Shown here piece by piece: positions 56,842-64,000 of a stretch of 64,000 nt of DNA (positions within the stretch are counted from its first letter, which is position 1; each line of letters starts with the position of its first letter). Where the stretch lies: positions 88,569 through 152,568 of the forward strand of contig NZ_VFEU01000012.1 of assembly GCF_007858255.1 (NCBI RefSeq), written 5' to 3'. The notes below the pieces were generated by a model. That model did not search any database, was not told the origin of the DNA, and saw nothing but the letters and a program-made list of their open reading frames with translations. The position numbers and the translations under genes are program-made. The DNA is from Pseudomonas rhodesiae (GTDB lineage Bacteria > Pseudomonadota > Gammaproteobacteria > Pseudomonadales > Pseudomonadaceae).

Positions 56842-57552
56842 ATGAAACAGACTAATGTCGTTCTCATCCCAGGATTTATGCTCAATGAAAATCTCTGGGG
56901 TGACATTATTCCTTTGCTACCCAATCAATTAACCATCCATCACGCTCCGTTGGTAGGTAATTCAATAGCGGAAATGGCACTTGATGCTCTTAGTAGAGCG
57001 CCAAAACAATTCATACTGTGTGGTTTCTCAATGGGCGGCTACGTCGCTAGAGAAATCGTCCGTCTGGCACCTGAACGCGTCATAGGGCTAATTATCGTTG
57101 CAAGCTCTAGCCGCTCCGAGAGCCCAGAGCAAGCCGCCCAAAAGAAAGCAAGCGTGGCGCAGATCCTGAATCGCGAGTTTGTCGGGCTCAGCCGCTCTGT
57201 CATTGCCAAGGGGTTGAGTCCGGGTAATCGGACAGACCAACGCCTCGTCGGGCGTATCCAGACAATGAGCAAGACGTTGGGCAAGGAAGCCTTCATCGCA
57301 CAGTCTCAAGTCATTCGGCATGATGAACTCCACCTCTTAAGCAGCATAAAAACTCCAACACTGGTGATCGCGGCCGAGCTTGATGAACTGCGAAGTGTCG
57401 AAGAGTCCAAAGAAATAGTGGAGCACCTTCAGAACTCTAAGCTTGTATGCATTTCCGATAGCGGGCACATGATCCCACTCGAACAACCGGTTATTCTGGC
57501 AAAAACTATAACTGACTGGTGCAGCGAGCTTATTGATCAATCGCCGGTTTGA
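56842..57552 (+). CDS. Alpha/beta hydrolase
   Basis: A 236-residue hydrolase. The oxyanion region is LIPGFMLNENLW, the nucleophile Ser lies in CGFSMGGYVA (about 75), the acid in AAELDELRSVEE and the His in SDSGHMIPLEQP. No signal peptide. AAGGAATAGC precedes the ATG. It is divergent from the MFS pump and convergent with a LysR gene, so the three likely form a small detoxification set. Confidence 0.85.
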   Translation: MKQTNVVLIPGFMLNENLWGDIIPLLPNQLTIHHAPLVGNSIAEMALDALSRAPKQFILCGFSMGGYVAREIVRLAPERVIGLIIVASSSRSESPEQAAQKKASVAQILNREFVGLSRSVIAKGLSPGNRTDQRLVGRIQTMSKTLGKEAFIAQSQVIRHDELHLLSSIKTPTLVIAAELDELRSVEESKEIVEHLQNSKLVCISDSGHMIPLEQPVILAKTITDWCSELIDQSPV

Positions 57553-57576
57553 ATGTGGGTAGCCAGTCAGCACAAT

Positions 57577-58476
57577 TTACTCACTACAACACTGCTTGAT
57601 CTGTTCCCTCAACCAAGAATGCGCAGCAGTATTTTTGTTGCGCTTATGCCAGTACAGATCCCAACTGAAGGAAGGCATGCTCAACGGCAACTCCTTGATG
57701 ACAAGCGCCTTATCAACGAAGGTACTTGCCAGCCTTTCAGATATGACAGAAATCATGTCTGTTTCACAAAGGATGGCAGGTAAGGATAGCCAGTGAGGAA
57801 TCGTTAACGTAATTCGCCTAGAGACCTGCTGCTCTGCCAGCACATTGTCCACGAACCGGACATCATGCTGACTCACCGCAACGTGTAGATGGTCGGCCTT
57901 CAGAAACTCCTGCATAGACAGCTCAGCGCCGGACAATTTATGTCCGTCACGCATCACACACACGAGCCTGTCCATAAACAATGGCTCGCTCACGATGTTC
58001 GAGGTGTGCTTGAGCTGAGTACTGATTGCGAAATCTAACTGGTCGCTTTCCATCCGGGCAAGGGTCTGATCAATGGGGATGTGCGTGATATCCATCCGCA
58101 TACCGGGTGCTTGCCTGGAAAGAAGCCCGGAAAGCGTGGGCAATACCAAATAGGTGATCAGATCAGACATACGCCCAGTGAAATGATCATCGCTTGAGGC
58201 TGGATCGAACAACACTTCTGACGTCATTAATCTCTCGGCTTCACGCAAGATCCTGGTAACACCGACACTTAGCTCGATGGCTCGAGCCGTTGGCTCCATG
58301 CAGCCGCCAACCCGAATAAACAGATCATCCTTGAACAACAGTCGTAGTCGAGACAGCGCACTACTCATGGCGGGTTGGCTCATCGGTACTTTGAGCGCAG
58401 CGCGCGTGACATGCCGCTCCTTCATCAAGGTATCGAAGATGACCAGGAGATTGAGATCTACCGCTCGCAAGTTCAT
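57577..58476 (-). CDS. LysR-family regulator (NodD-like)
   Basis: A 299-residue LysR protein. The helix-turn-helix (LNLLVIFDTLMKERHVTRAALKVPMSQPAMSSALSRLRLLF) and the following DDLFIRVGGCMEPT are of the NodD/LinR type. I place the start at ATG 58476, because GGAGGGGGC precedes it; a TTG 12 bp upstream is inside that ribosome site. It likely controls the MFS/hydrolase pair. Confidence 0.87.
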   Translation of the reverse strand: MNLRAVDLNLLVIFDTLMKERHVTRAALKVPMSQPAMSSALSRLRLLFKDDLFIRVGGCMEPTARAIELSVGVTRILREAERLMTSEVLFDPASSDDHFTGRMSDLITYLVLPTLSGLLSRQAPGMRMDITHIPIDQTLARMESDQLDFAISTQLKHTSNIVSEPLFMDRLVCVMRDGHKLSGAELSMQEFLKADHLHVAVSQHDVRFVDNVLAEQQVSRRITLTIPHWLSLPAILCETDMISVISERLASTFVDKALVIKELPLSMPSFSWDLYWHKRNKNTAAHSWLREQIKQCCSE

Positions 58477-58653
58477 AGCCCCCTCCAATCACTCATTCAG
58501 GAGAAATAGCCGTCCAGGAAAAGCACGAAGCGTTTCCAGACCAGGACAGATTATTTACGCGATTACTTTTGCGCAGCGCGACGCAGCACGACGCAGCGCT
58601 TGCCACAACATAACGCCTCCAGACCTCGCCTGCGGCAGGCGAACAACGAGCGC

Positions 58654-59937
58654 TCACTCAACGGATGCAACGGCACTCAAGTGATCAAATGCCGCCTTGG
58701 CGACGCACACCGAGATTACCTCTAGCGCAGTCGTTAGCTGGAGTATATCTGGATAGGAGGGAGCGATACGAAGCTGATAGTCGCGTTCATCGATTCCGTA
58801 CGGGAAACAAGACCCAGGCGTCGCAAATTTAACGCCTGCCTGGGCGGCCAGTTCGACGACCCGCTTTGCAGTCCCCGGTAGCACCTCAAGGCTGACGAAG
58901 TATCCGCCACGCGGCCGAGTCCATTGCGCCACACCAAACGTTCCGAGCCTTCGATTGAACACCTCATGAACGCGCTCGAATTTCGGCAGCAGCAACTGTC
59001 GATGCTGCTCCATGAGCTCTTTGATTTTTTCTGGCGACCGCAAGAAACGAACCTGTCTGAGCTGGTTCACTTTGTCAGGGCCAACACTTCGGAGTGCTGC
59101 AGCTTTCAGCCACCAGGCAGTATTGTCTTTAGAGCCGGCAAGCTCCGCTATGCCGGCCCCCGGCAACGTCATTTTCGAAGTCGAGGCGAAGATCAGCGGA
59201 CGATTCGAGTGGCCGTGCCGAACGGCTTGCGTGTAGATATTCTCCAGCGAGTCATCTACTTCAACCAAGGGATGAACGACGTAGGCGTTATCCCAGAAGA
59301 TGCGAAAGTCCCTGGCAGCCGCTGGCATGGATGCCAAGGTCTCGACAACAGCTTTCGAATACGTGGTGCTGGTCGGGTTGCTGTACTTCGGCACGCACCA
59401 GATTCCTTTGATGCTGCTGTCGCTGACGACCAGCCGCTTTACCAACTCCATGTCAGGCCCATCGTCGAGCATTGGCACCGAGATCATCCGGATACCAAAG
59501 TCCTCACACATAGCAAAATGCCTGTCATATCCTGGAACCACACAGATGAATGAGATGCCACCGGGTTCTTGTGACCAGGCGCGCGGGCTGTCTGGCGTAC
59601 CGTAGCGCCATGCTTGAGCCAAGCATTCATACATGAGTGCCAGGCTGGAATTGCCCCCGACAACGATTTGATCCTCTGGAACTCCCACCAAGGTGGAGAA
59701 CAGACGCCGGGCCTCCAGGAGCCCCTGCTGCCCCCCGTAATTCCGGCTATCAGTACCGTCTTCACTCAGATAATCGTTGCCAAGTGGAACATCCAGAAGT
59801 GCCATCGACAGATCGATCTGCTGAGGTGACGGAATGCCTCTTGCCATGTCGATCCTCAAATCCATTTTGGAGTACCGCAAATACTCAGTATCAGCATCGG
59901 ACTTCAGGCGATTTAGATCGTCATGAGCAATTTTCAA
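58654..59937 (-). CDS. Fold-type I PLP aminotransferase (Asp-aminotransferase-like, PF12897 type)
   Basis: A 427-residue aminotransferase. The PLP lysine is in FASTSKMTLPGAG (about 260), the preceding Asp in RIFWDNAYVVHP and substrate carboxylate contacts in RGGYFVSLE. The N-terminal RGIPSPQQIDLS and NYGGQQGLLEAR mark the branch that includes actinobacterial aspartate aminotransferases. It has no ATG near a ribosome site: TTG 59937 after GGTGGAG gives KIAHDDLNRLKSDAD and the family's usual length, so I use it. Start confidence is moderate. It is divergent from dpaL across 797 bp, and may act in the same pathway. Confidence 0.85.
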   Translation of the reverse strand: MKIAHDDLNRLKSDADTEYLRYSKMDLRIDMARGIPSPQQIDLSMALLDVPLGNDYLSEDGTDSRNYGGQQGLLEARRLFSTLVGVPEDQIVVGGNSSLALMYECLAQAWRYGTPDSPRAWSQEPGGISFICVVPGYDRHFAMCEDFGIRMISVPMLDDGPDMELVKRLVVSDSSIKGIWCVPKYSNPTSTTYSKAVVETLASMPAAARDFRIFWDNAYVVHPLVEVDDSLENIYTQAVRHGHSNRPLIFASTSKMTLPGAGIAELAGSKDNTAWWLKAAALRSVGPDKVNQLRQVRFLRSPEKIKELMEQHRQLLLPKFERVHEVFNRRLGTFGVAQWTRPRGGYFVSLEVLPGTAKRVVELAAQAGVKFATPGSCFPYGIDERDYQLRIAPSYPDILQLTTALEVISVCVAKAAFDHLSAVASVE

Positions 59938-60734
59938 AGCAAACTCCACCACTTTCGTCGGGAATAATACAAAAAGACAGGCCAATTCTTACGTCCGCAA
60001 GCCAGCTGCGGTTCGCTTGAGCATGGGAGAGCTCGATCACTTCTAGGAAGCTAACCATCATCGTAGAAGTCTCATTTCCAACCCGAACCTGACGCTCCTG
60101 GTTGGCCGCTCAATCCACTGATGACAATTGCTGCCGGACACAAAGCATCGCGCGACCTCGTTGGGAAGCGACACTTACCGGCTTATGAGTTGCGCCCAAT
60201 ATCACCGCCAGATAAAAGTCTATCCAATGGATATTTTGTATACCGCTATTGATGAAACAAATAGTTCGCTGCGATGCCCGCTGCTCGTAAGAGTCAACGA
60301 CGTCGTTGCAGGCCGAGGCCAAGCGGATTTAGGTGAATAATCGAGAGGATCTCCCCATGCAGCTTTGCTGCACCAAGGTCTTGAAGTCTAATTTCTACTT
60401 GCCCCTTCCCCCCTGAGCAACAATTTCGCTCTCACCAAACTGATATATGAAAATTTCAAATCCGTTCCAGCCGGCAGCCCCATCATTTGCCAAACGGATT
60501 GCGCCATACCTAAAAACGATTTGATTGATAATTCTTGGTCTGTGAAAGTCGAGAGACGGGCCGCCTGATTCGCCCTGCCAAAACTATGCGAGATCCTATT
60601 TAGTTTCATAACTAGAAGAGCCAACTTCGCATGATTATTATGTTCAGATGGCGAAGATTTGGTGCAGCCCGATACTTGTTCATTTGAAGTTTAGAACCAC
60701 CAAAATAAGATTAATATTTCGAAGGATAGCCCGA
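59938..60734. other. 797-bp A+T-rich gap between aminotransferase and dpaL
   Basis: Two promoters must lie here (aminotransferase leftward, dpaL rightward). The only frame of note, 60388-60609 on the minus strand, lacks a ribosome site and any family resemblance, so no gene is called. The A+T content is higher than in the surrounding genes. No palindrome long enough to name was seen. Confidence 0.5.
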
Positions 60735-61973
60735 ATGCAAGCTGAATATCTGCATCATCGTTCTACCGTACACACGCTTCCAGAAAAACGTCAGAATGCG
60801 CAAACTGCGGTCGACAACTTGAAGAATTGGCATTCAGCTGTTCATGAAGTTACACAATGGCCAGGATATGAAGTCTTGCCATTGTGGTCGCTGGACAATC
60901 AAGCGAAGAAATTAGGCTTTGGTAAGATTTTCTATAAAGACGAAAGCCAACGCTTTGGGCGCAAGCTGGGCAGCTTCAAGGCTCTTGGGGCCCCTTACAC
61001 CGTCTTCATGCTGCTGGCAGACGCCGTTGAGAAGGTCACCGGCGCCCGCCCAACTGCGGCCCAATTGCGCGCTGGCGAGTTCAAGCACATCACCGAACGC
61101 GTCACCGTCTGCGTCGCAACGGATGGTAACCAAGGTCGAGGTTTGGCCCATGCAGCCGCCACGTTCCATTGCCGTTGCGTGGTTTACATCCATGGCCATG
61201 TCAGCCCTGGCCGCAAAGAGGCAATGGAAACCTATGGCGCCATCGTGATCCGCATTGACGGTGAGTACGAAGCCTCCGTCAAGCGCGCTAAAGAAGATGG
61301 GCGTATGAACGGCTGGCACTTTGTCAGCAGCACATCATGGACGGATTTCCAAGATCCGCTCCCTCGTCATGTCATGAACGCCTACATGGTGATGGTGGAA
61401 GAAGCCATTGCTGCGGTGCCTGACCTCTCCAAAATCACGCACGTGTTCATGCAAGGCGGAGTGGGAAGTATTGCTGCTGCCGTGTTTATGGGTATTGCAC
61501 TGCGCCTGGGTGAACAGAACCTTCCCCGCTTTGTCATGGTCGAGCCAAGCGAAGCCGATTGCCTTTATCAAAGCGCTTCGACCGGTGTACCAACCCCCTC
61601 CTCCGGCACCTTGCATACGATTATGGCGGGCTTGGCCTGTCGCGAGGTTTCGCCGGCAGCATGGAAGCTGCTGGAGTGGCTCTGCACTGACTACGTAGCC
61701 ATTCCCGATGCCTGGGCCGTTGATGCCATGAAGGCGCTCGCCGACGGCAACAATGACACTCCAATTGTTTGCGGTGAGTCAGCTGCCGGTGGTTACGCAA
61801 CCGTGCTCAAGGCAGCATCTGACCCAGAGCTGAAAGCCAAGCTCGGTCTGGACGAGAACAGCCAAATCCTGCTCTTTGGATGTGAAGGTGCGACCGATCC
61901 GGAAATCTACCAGAAGCTGGTAGGCGTTTCCGCCACGGAAGTGTTTGAACGCCAAAAGCAGTCCGCTCTGTGA
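60735..61973 (+). CDS. dpaL: Diaminopropionate ammonia-lyase-like PLP enzyme
   Basis: A 412-residue fold-type II PLP enzyme related to E. coli YgeX. The lysine is in RKLGSFKALGAPYTV (about 78), CVATDGNQGRGLAHAA holds the substrate-carboxylate loop, and FMQGGVGSIAAAV is the PLP-phosphate loop. It should eliminate both amino groups of 2,3-diaminopropionate to give pyruvate and ammonia through aminoacrylate. ATG 60735 follows GAAGGA; an upstream in-frame start is not used. The RidA gene comes 55 bp later. Confidence 0.85.
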   Translation: MQAEYLHHRSTVHTLPEKRQNAQTAVDNLKNWHSAVHEVTQWPGYEVLPLWSLDNQAKKLGFGKIFYKDESQRFGRKLGSFKALGAPYTVFMLLADAVEKVTGARPTAAQLRAGEFKHITERVTVCVATDGNQGRGLAHAAATFHCRCVVYIHGHVSPGRKEAMETYGAIVIRIDGEYEASVKRAKEDGRMNGWHFVSSTSWTDFQDPLPRHVMNAYMVMVEEAIAAVPDLSKITHVFMQGGVGSIAAAVFMGIALRLGEQNLPRFVMVEPSEADCLYQSASTGVPTPSSGTLHTIMAGLACREVSPAAWKLLEWLCTDYVAIPDAWAVDAMKALADGNNDTPIVCGESAAGGYATVLKAASDPELKAKLGLDENSQILLFGCEGATDPEIYQKLVGVSATEVFERQKQSAL

Positions 61974-62028
61974 GGCGATGAGTTTACGCAAGCGACGTTA
62001 CTATTGAGCATCAGATTGAAGGTTACCC

Positions 62029-62511
62029 ATGCAATCGAATGAACGCGATATCAAGCTAGCAGAGCTGGCGTCTACCTTTGGCTTGGATATCCAAGAAAAT
62101 CCAGTGTCTGGCGGCCTGTATGAGCCGGTGACCATCGACGGAAAGTCACTGTACCTCAGTGGCCAGATACCAAAGGTTGGCGACGCGGTGGTTCACTCCG
62201 GCAAGGTTGGACAAGATGTGTCCATGGACGATGCTAAGAACGCCGCAGCCCTTTGTGCCCTGCGTGCCGCAATCGTACTCAAGCACTCGCTTGGCTCGCT
62301 CGCTGCCGTAGAAAAGATCCTACGGATAAACGTATTCGTTCAAGGCGTTGACGGTTTTTCCCAGCAAACCCAAGTAGCGGATGGTGCGTCGGAGCTATTG
62401 CACAACCTGTTTGGTGAGGTGGCCGGTCATGCACGTACCGCCGTCGGCGTCGCAGGGCTCCCAAGAAATGCAGCAGTAGAACTGGACATGATTGCTGTCA
62501 GAAAGCGGTAG
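62029..62511 (+). CDS. RidA/YjgF-family imine deaminase
   Basis: A 160-residue RidA-type protein with LYLSGQIP near 40, and the family's catalytic Arg region in EKILRINVFVQG and NAAVELDMIAVRKR at the end. RidA hydrolyses 2-aminoacrylate and other imines to the keto acid and ammonia. Next to dpaL, which yields aminoacrylate, this role is well matched. GAAGGTT precedes the ATG. Confidence 0.88.
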   Translation: MQSNERDIKLAELASTFGLDIQENPVSGGLYEPVTIDGKSLYLSGQIPKVGDAVVHSGKVGQDVSMDDAKNAAALCALRAAIVLKHSLGSLAAVEKILRINVFVQGVDGFSQQTQVADGASELLHNLFGEVAGHARTAVGVAGLPRNAAVELDMIAVRKR

Positions 62512-62638
62512 CTGACTCCCAATAAAAAAACGCAGGGGCGGCGGTTACGTGAATCGACTTAAGGAAGCCAGTAGTTGCCTTTGGCGCGTCACGATATTCG
62601 CCCTCCCAGCCCAGCCTAATTGAGCCAACGGCAACCCG

Positions 62639-63886
62639 GTGAAACCCGTGCAAACAAATACTCAGTCTGAATTCATCTCACCAGATGACCTACGCGCAAT
62701 GTTTTCCCAACAGATGTCTGATATGTACAAGGCCGAGGTGTTGCAATACTCAACCCTCCTAAGCATTGTCGAGGACGTCAACGAGAATACGCTCAGTCAA
62801 AACGATGAACTGCACGCCGCATTGAGTCGAACAAATGATCTCGATCGGCTAACCCAGGAATATCACGGAGCAATCAGGCTCGGCACCGCCCAGGAACTCG
62901 CTACCATGCGACGGATGTTCCGCATATTGGGCATGTTGCCGGTCGACTACTACGATCTAAGCGTCGCCGGCGTGCCAGTACATGCGACCGCATTCCGCCC
63001 CGTCTCGAACGAATCGCTGGCAAAGAACCCGTTCCGAATTTTCACTTCTCTCCTGCGCCTGGAACTGATCGACAATCTGGAACTGCGTGCCACAGCTGAA
63101 CGGATTCTGTCCGGTAGAAATATTTTCACGAGTAACGCAATTGAGTTACTTGAACTTGCTGAACAACAAGGTGGCCTATCGGCCGTAGCCGGATCTGAGT
63201 TCGTTTCCGAGCTGATTGAAACGTTCAGGTGGCACAGCGAGGCCACCGTAGATGCAGAGACCTTTGACCGTCTACAGGATGCTCATCGCCTGGTGGCTGA
63301 CGTGGTGTGCTTCCGTGGGCCCCATATCAATCATCTCACACCTAGAACACTGGATATCGATCAAGCCCAGGCAGAGATGCCTAAGCGGGGCGTGCAAGCG
63401 AAGCAGCTAATCGAAGGGCCACCTCGGCGCAATTTCCCCATCCTTCTCCGCCAGACGAGCTTCAAGGCGCTCGAAGAACGTATTCGCTTCGTAGGAGCAG
63501 ACTGCGACGGTGCACACACTGCCCGTTTTGGCGAGATTGAACAGCGAGGTGCCGCCCTAACACCCAAGGGTATGGCGCTCTATGACGAACTGCTTAGCGA
63601 AGCTCGCCGCGCGATCGGAGCAGAAGCTGTCTCTTACGAAAGCAACCTAAAGGCAGTTTTTAAAAAATTCCCCGATAGCCTCGAAGACATGCGGATCCAG
63701 GAACTGGCGTATTTTAAATATTCCGCTGGCCCGGAATACCAACCTGAGCATGCCCAGCTGTTCCCACTGGAAGATTTACTCAGCAAAGGGTTGATACTTG
63801 CAGACCCGATCATTTACGAAGATTTCCTTCCTGTCAGTGCGGCCGGAATCTTCCAGTCCAACCTTGGTGGCACTGTAGTGGTCTAA
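62639..63886 (+). CDS. 2-oxoadipate dioxygenase/decarboxylase-like enzyme (HglS, DUF1338), 3' end cut by IS3
   Basis: A 415-residue HglS-type enzyme of the vicinal-oxygen-chelate superfamily. In Pseudomonas putida HglS turns 2-oxoadipate into D-2-hydroxyglutarate, using Fe(II) and O2. Metal and substrate residues are kept: EYHGAIRLG (His and Arg), GPHINHLTPR (His) and ARFGEIEQRG (Glu). It starts with GTG 62639 and a weak ribosome site; GTG 62648 is an alternative. Family members run about 460 residues. Here the frame ends FQSNLGGTVVV at a stop within the left end of an IS3 element, so about 45 residues are lost. The active site lies before the break, so activity may remain. Confidence 0.82.
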   Translation: MKPVQTNTQSEFISPDDLRAMFSQQMSDMYKAEVLQYSTLLSIVEDVNENTLSQNDELHAALSRTNDLDRLTQEYHGAIRLGTAQELATMRRMFRILGMLPVDYYDLSVAGVPVHATAFRPVSNESLAKNPFRIFTSLLRLELIDNLELRATAERILSGRNIFTSNAIELLELAEQQGGLSAVAGSEFVSELIETFRWHSEATVDAETFDRLQDAHRLVADVVCFRGPHINHLTPRTLDIDQAQAEMPKRGVQAKQLIEGPPRRNFPILLRQTSFKALEERIRFVGADCDGAHTARFGEIEQRGAALTPKGMALYDELLSEARRAIGAEAVSYESNLKAVFKKFPDSLEDMRIQELAYFKYSAGPEYQPEHAQLFPLEDLLSKGLILADPIIYEDFLPVSAAGIFQSNLGGTVVV

Positions 63887-64000
63887 TGAAACCGGACACC
63901 CATTTAGGCGAGAATGCTCGCCAGATCGAGGTGCCAGATGACCAAACAACGCCGTTCCTTTTCCGCTGAATTCAAACGCGAGGCTGCTGACCTCGTGCTC
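63874..64000 (+). mobile_element. IS3-family insertion sequence, left end (runs off window)
   Basis: The left end begins near TGTAGTGGTCTAATGAAACC, an IS3-type terminal repeat, at the point where the HglS-like protein diverges from its family. The orfA transposase frame starts 64 bp later. Only the first 127 bases are inside the window, so the right end and target duplication cannot be seen. The exact first base is uncertain by a few positions. Confidence 0.75.
63938..64000 (+). CDS. IS3-family transposase OrfA (first 21 codons)
   Basis: The frame reads MTKQRRSFSAEFKREAADLV and continues past the window. This is the standard start of IS3-group OrfA proteins, whose N-terminal helix-turn-helix binds the element ends. 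GAGGTG lies before the ATG. Confidence 0.85.
   Translation, partial: MTKQRRSFSAEFKREAADLVL

Noticed and set aside
60388..60609. Minus-strand frame of about 74 codons in the gap before dpaL
   Set aside because: No ribosome site, no family resemblance and A+T-rich composition; probably chance.

Overview
The window looks like a chromosomal segment of a Pseudomonas of the fluorescens group. This rests on gene content (MetE, a Pseudomonas-type 302-residue glutaminase, MddA, FecI/FecR pairs, a BdlA-like soluble chemoreceptor, REP palindromes with a GGGGGCTTGCCCCC core) and on G+C-rich codon use in the first 40 kb. No rRNA, tRNA or CRISPR array was seen.

Region 1 (1-16.8 kb) is mostly core-like metabolism. 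It holds the start of metE, a carboxynorspermidine-forming gene pair (polyamine synthesis), and an IclR-controlled polar amino-acid ABC transporter operon that ends in a DAO-family oxidase and has a sigma-54 promoter. It continues with mddA facing a glutaminase, a GIY-YIG nuclease-like gene with an unknown partner, a SotB-type efflux pump, and a bile-acid-symporter-family carrier divergent from an AraC regulator.

Region 2 (16.8-24.6 kb) opens with a deletion scar that keeps only the C-terminal ends of a divergent ArsR-like regulator and a probable transporter. An accessory pair follows: an unknown 142-residue protein and a 1077-residue superfamily 1 helicase. Then come an amino-acid permease and a two-gene unit of a haem-oxygenase-like diiron oxidase and a class I methyltransferase.

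Region 3 (24.6-34.5 kb) holds a complete glycerol-type ABC importer in the order glpS-T-P-Q-U-V. It is driven from a sigma-54 promoter and lies divergent from its AcoR-like activator. Helically phased TGAACA sites fill the gap between them. The two ATPases carry complementary degenerate motifs, which predicts one good and one poor ATP site. A TonB receptor, fecI and fecR follow.

Region 4 (34.5-41 kb) has the TonB receptor, a soluble PAS-PAS chemoreceptor, small unknown genes, a lipoprotein, and about 1.3 kb with no convincing gene.

Region 5 (41-64 kb) has visibly lower G+C and mixed content, and looks accessory. It holds an MFS/LysR pair and a nine-gene same-strand cassette (SDR, dimeric-barrel-like protein, AhpD-like, ChrR-like cupin, amine oxidase, hydrolase-OsmC fusion, an SDR lacking its catalytic tyrosine, Zn-ADH, EamA exporter). 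It also has PhzF, LysR-AzlC-AzlD, a decayed RND adaptor, an MFS/hydrolase/LysR set and an aminotransferase. The last block is a dpaL-ridA-hglS-like unit whose last gene is cut by an IS3-family element running off the window. The PLP lyase, RidA, 2-oxoacid dioxygenase and nearby aminotransferase suggest an undescribed route for an unusual diamino or oxo acid.
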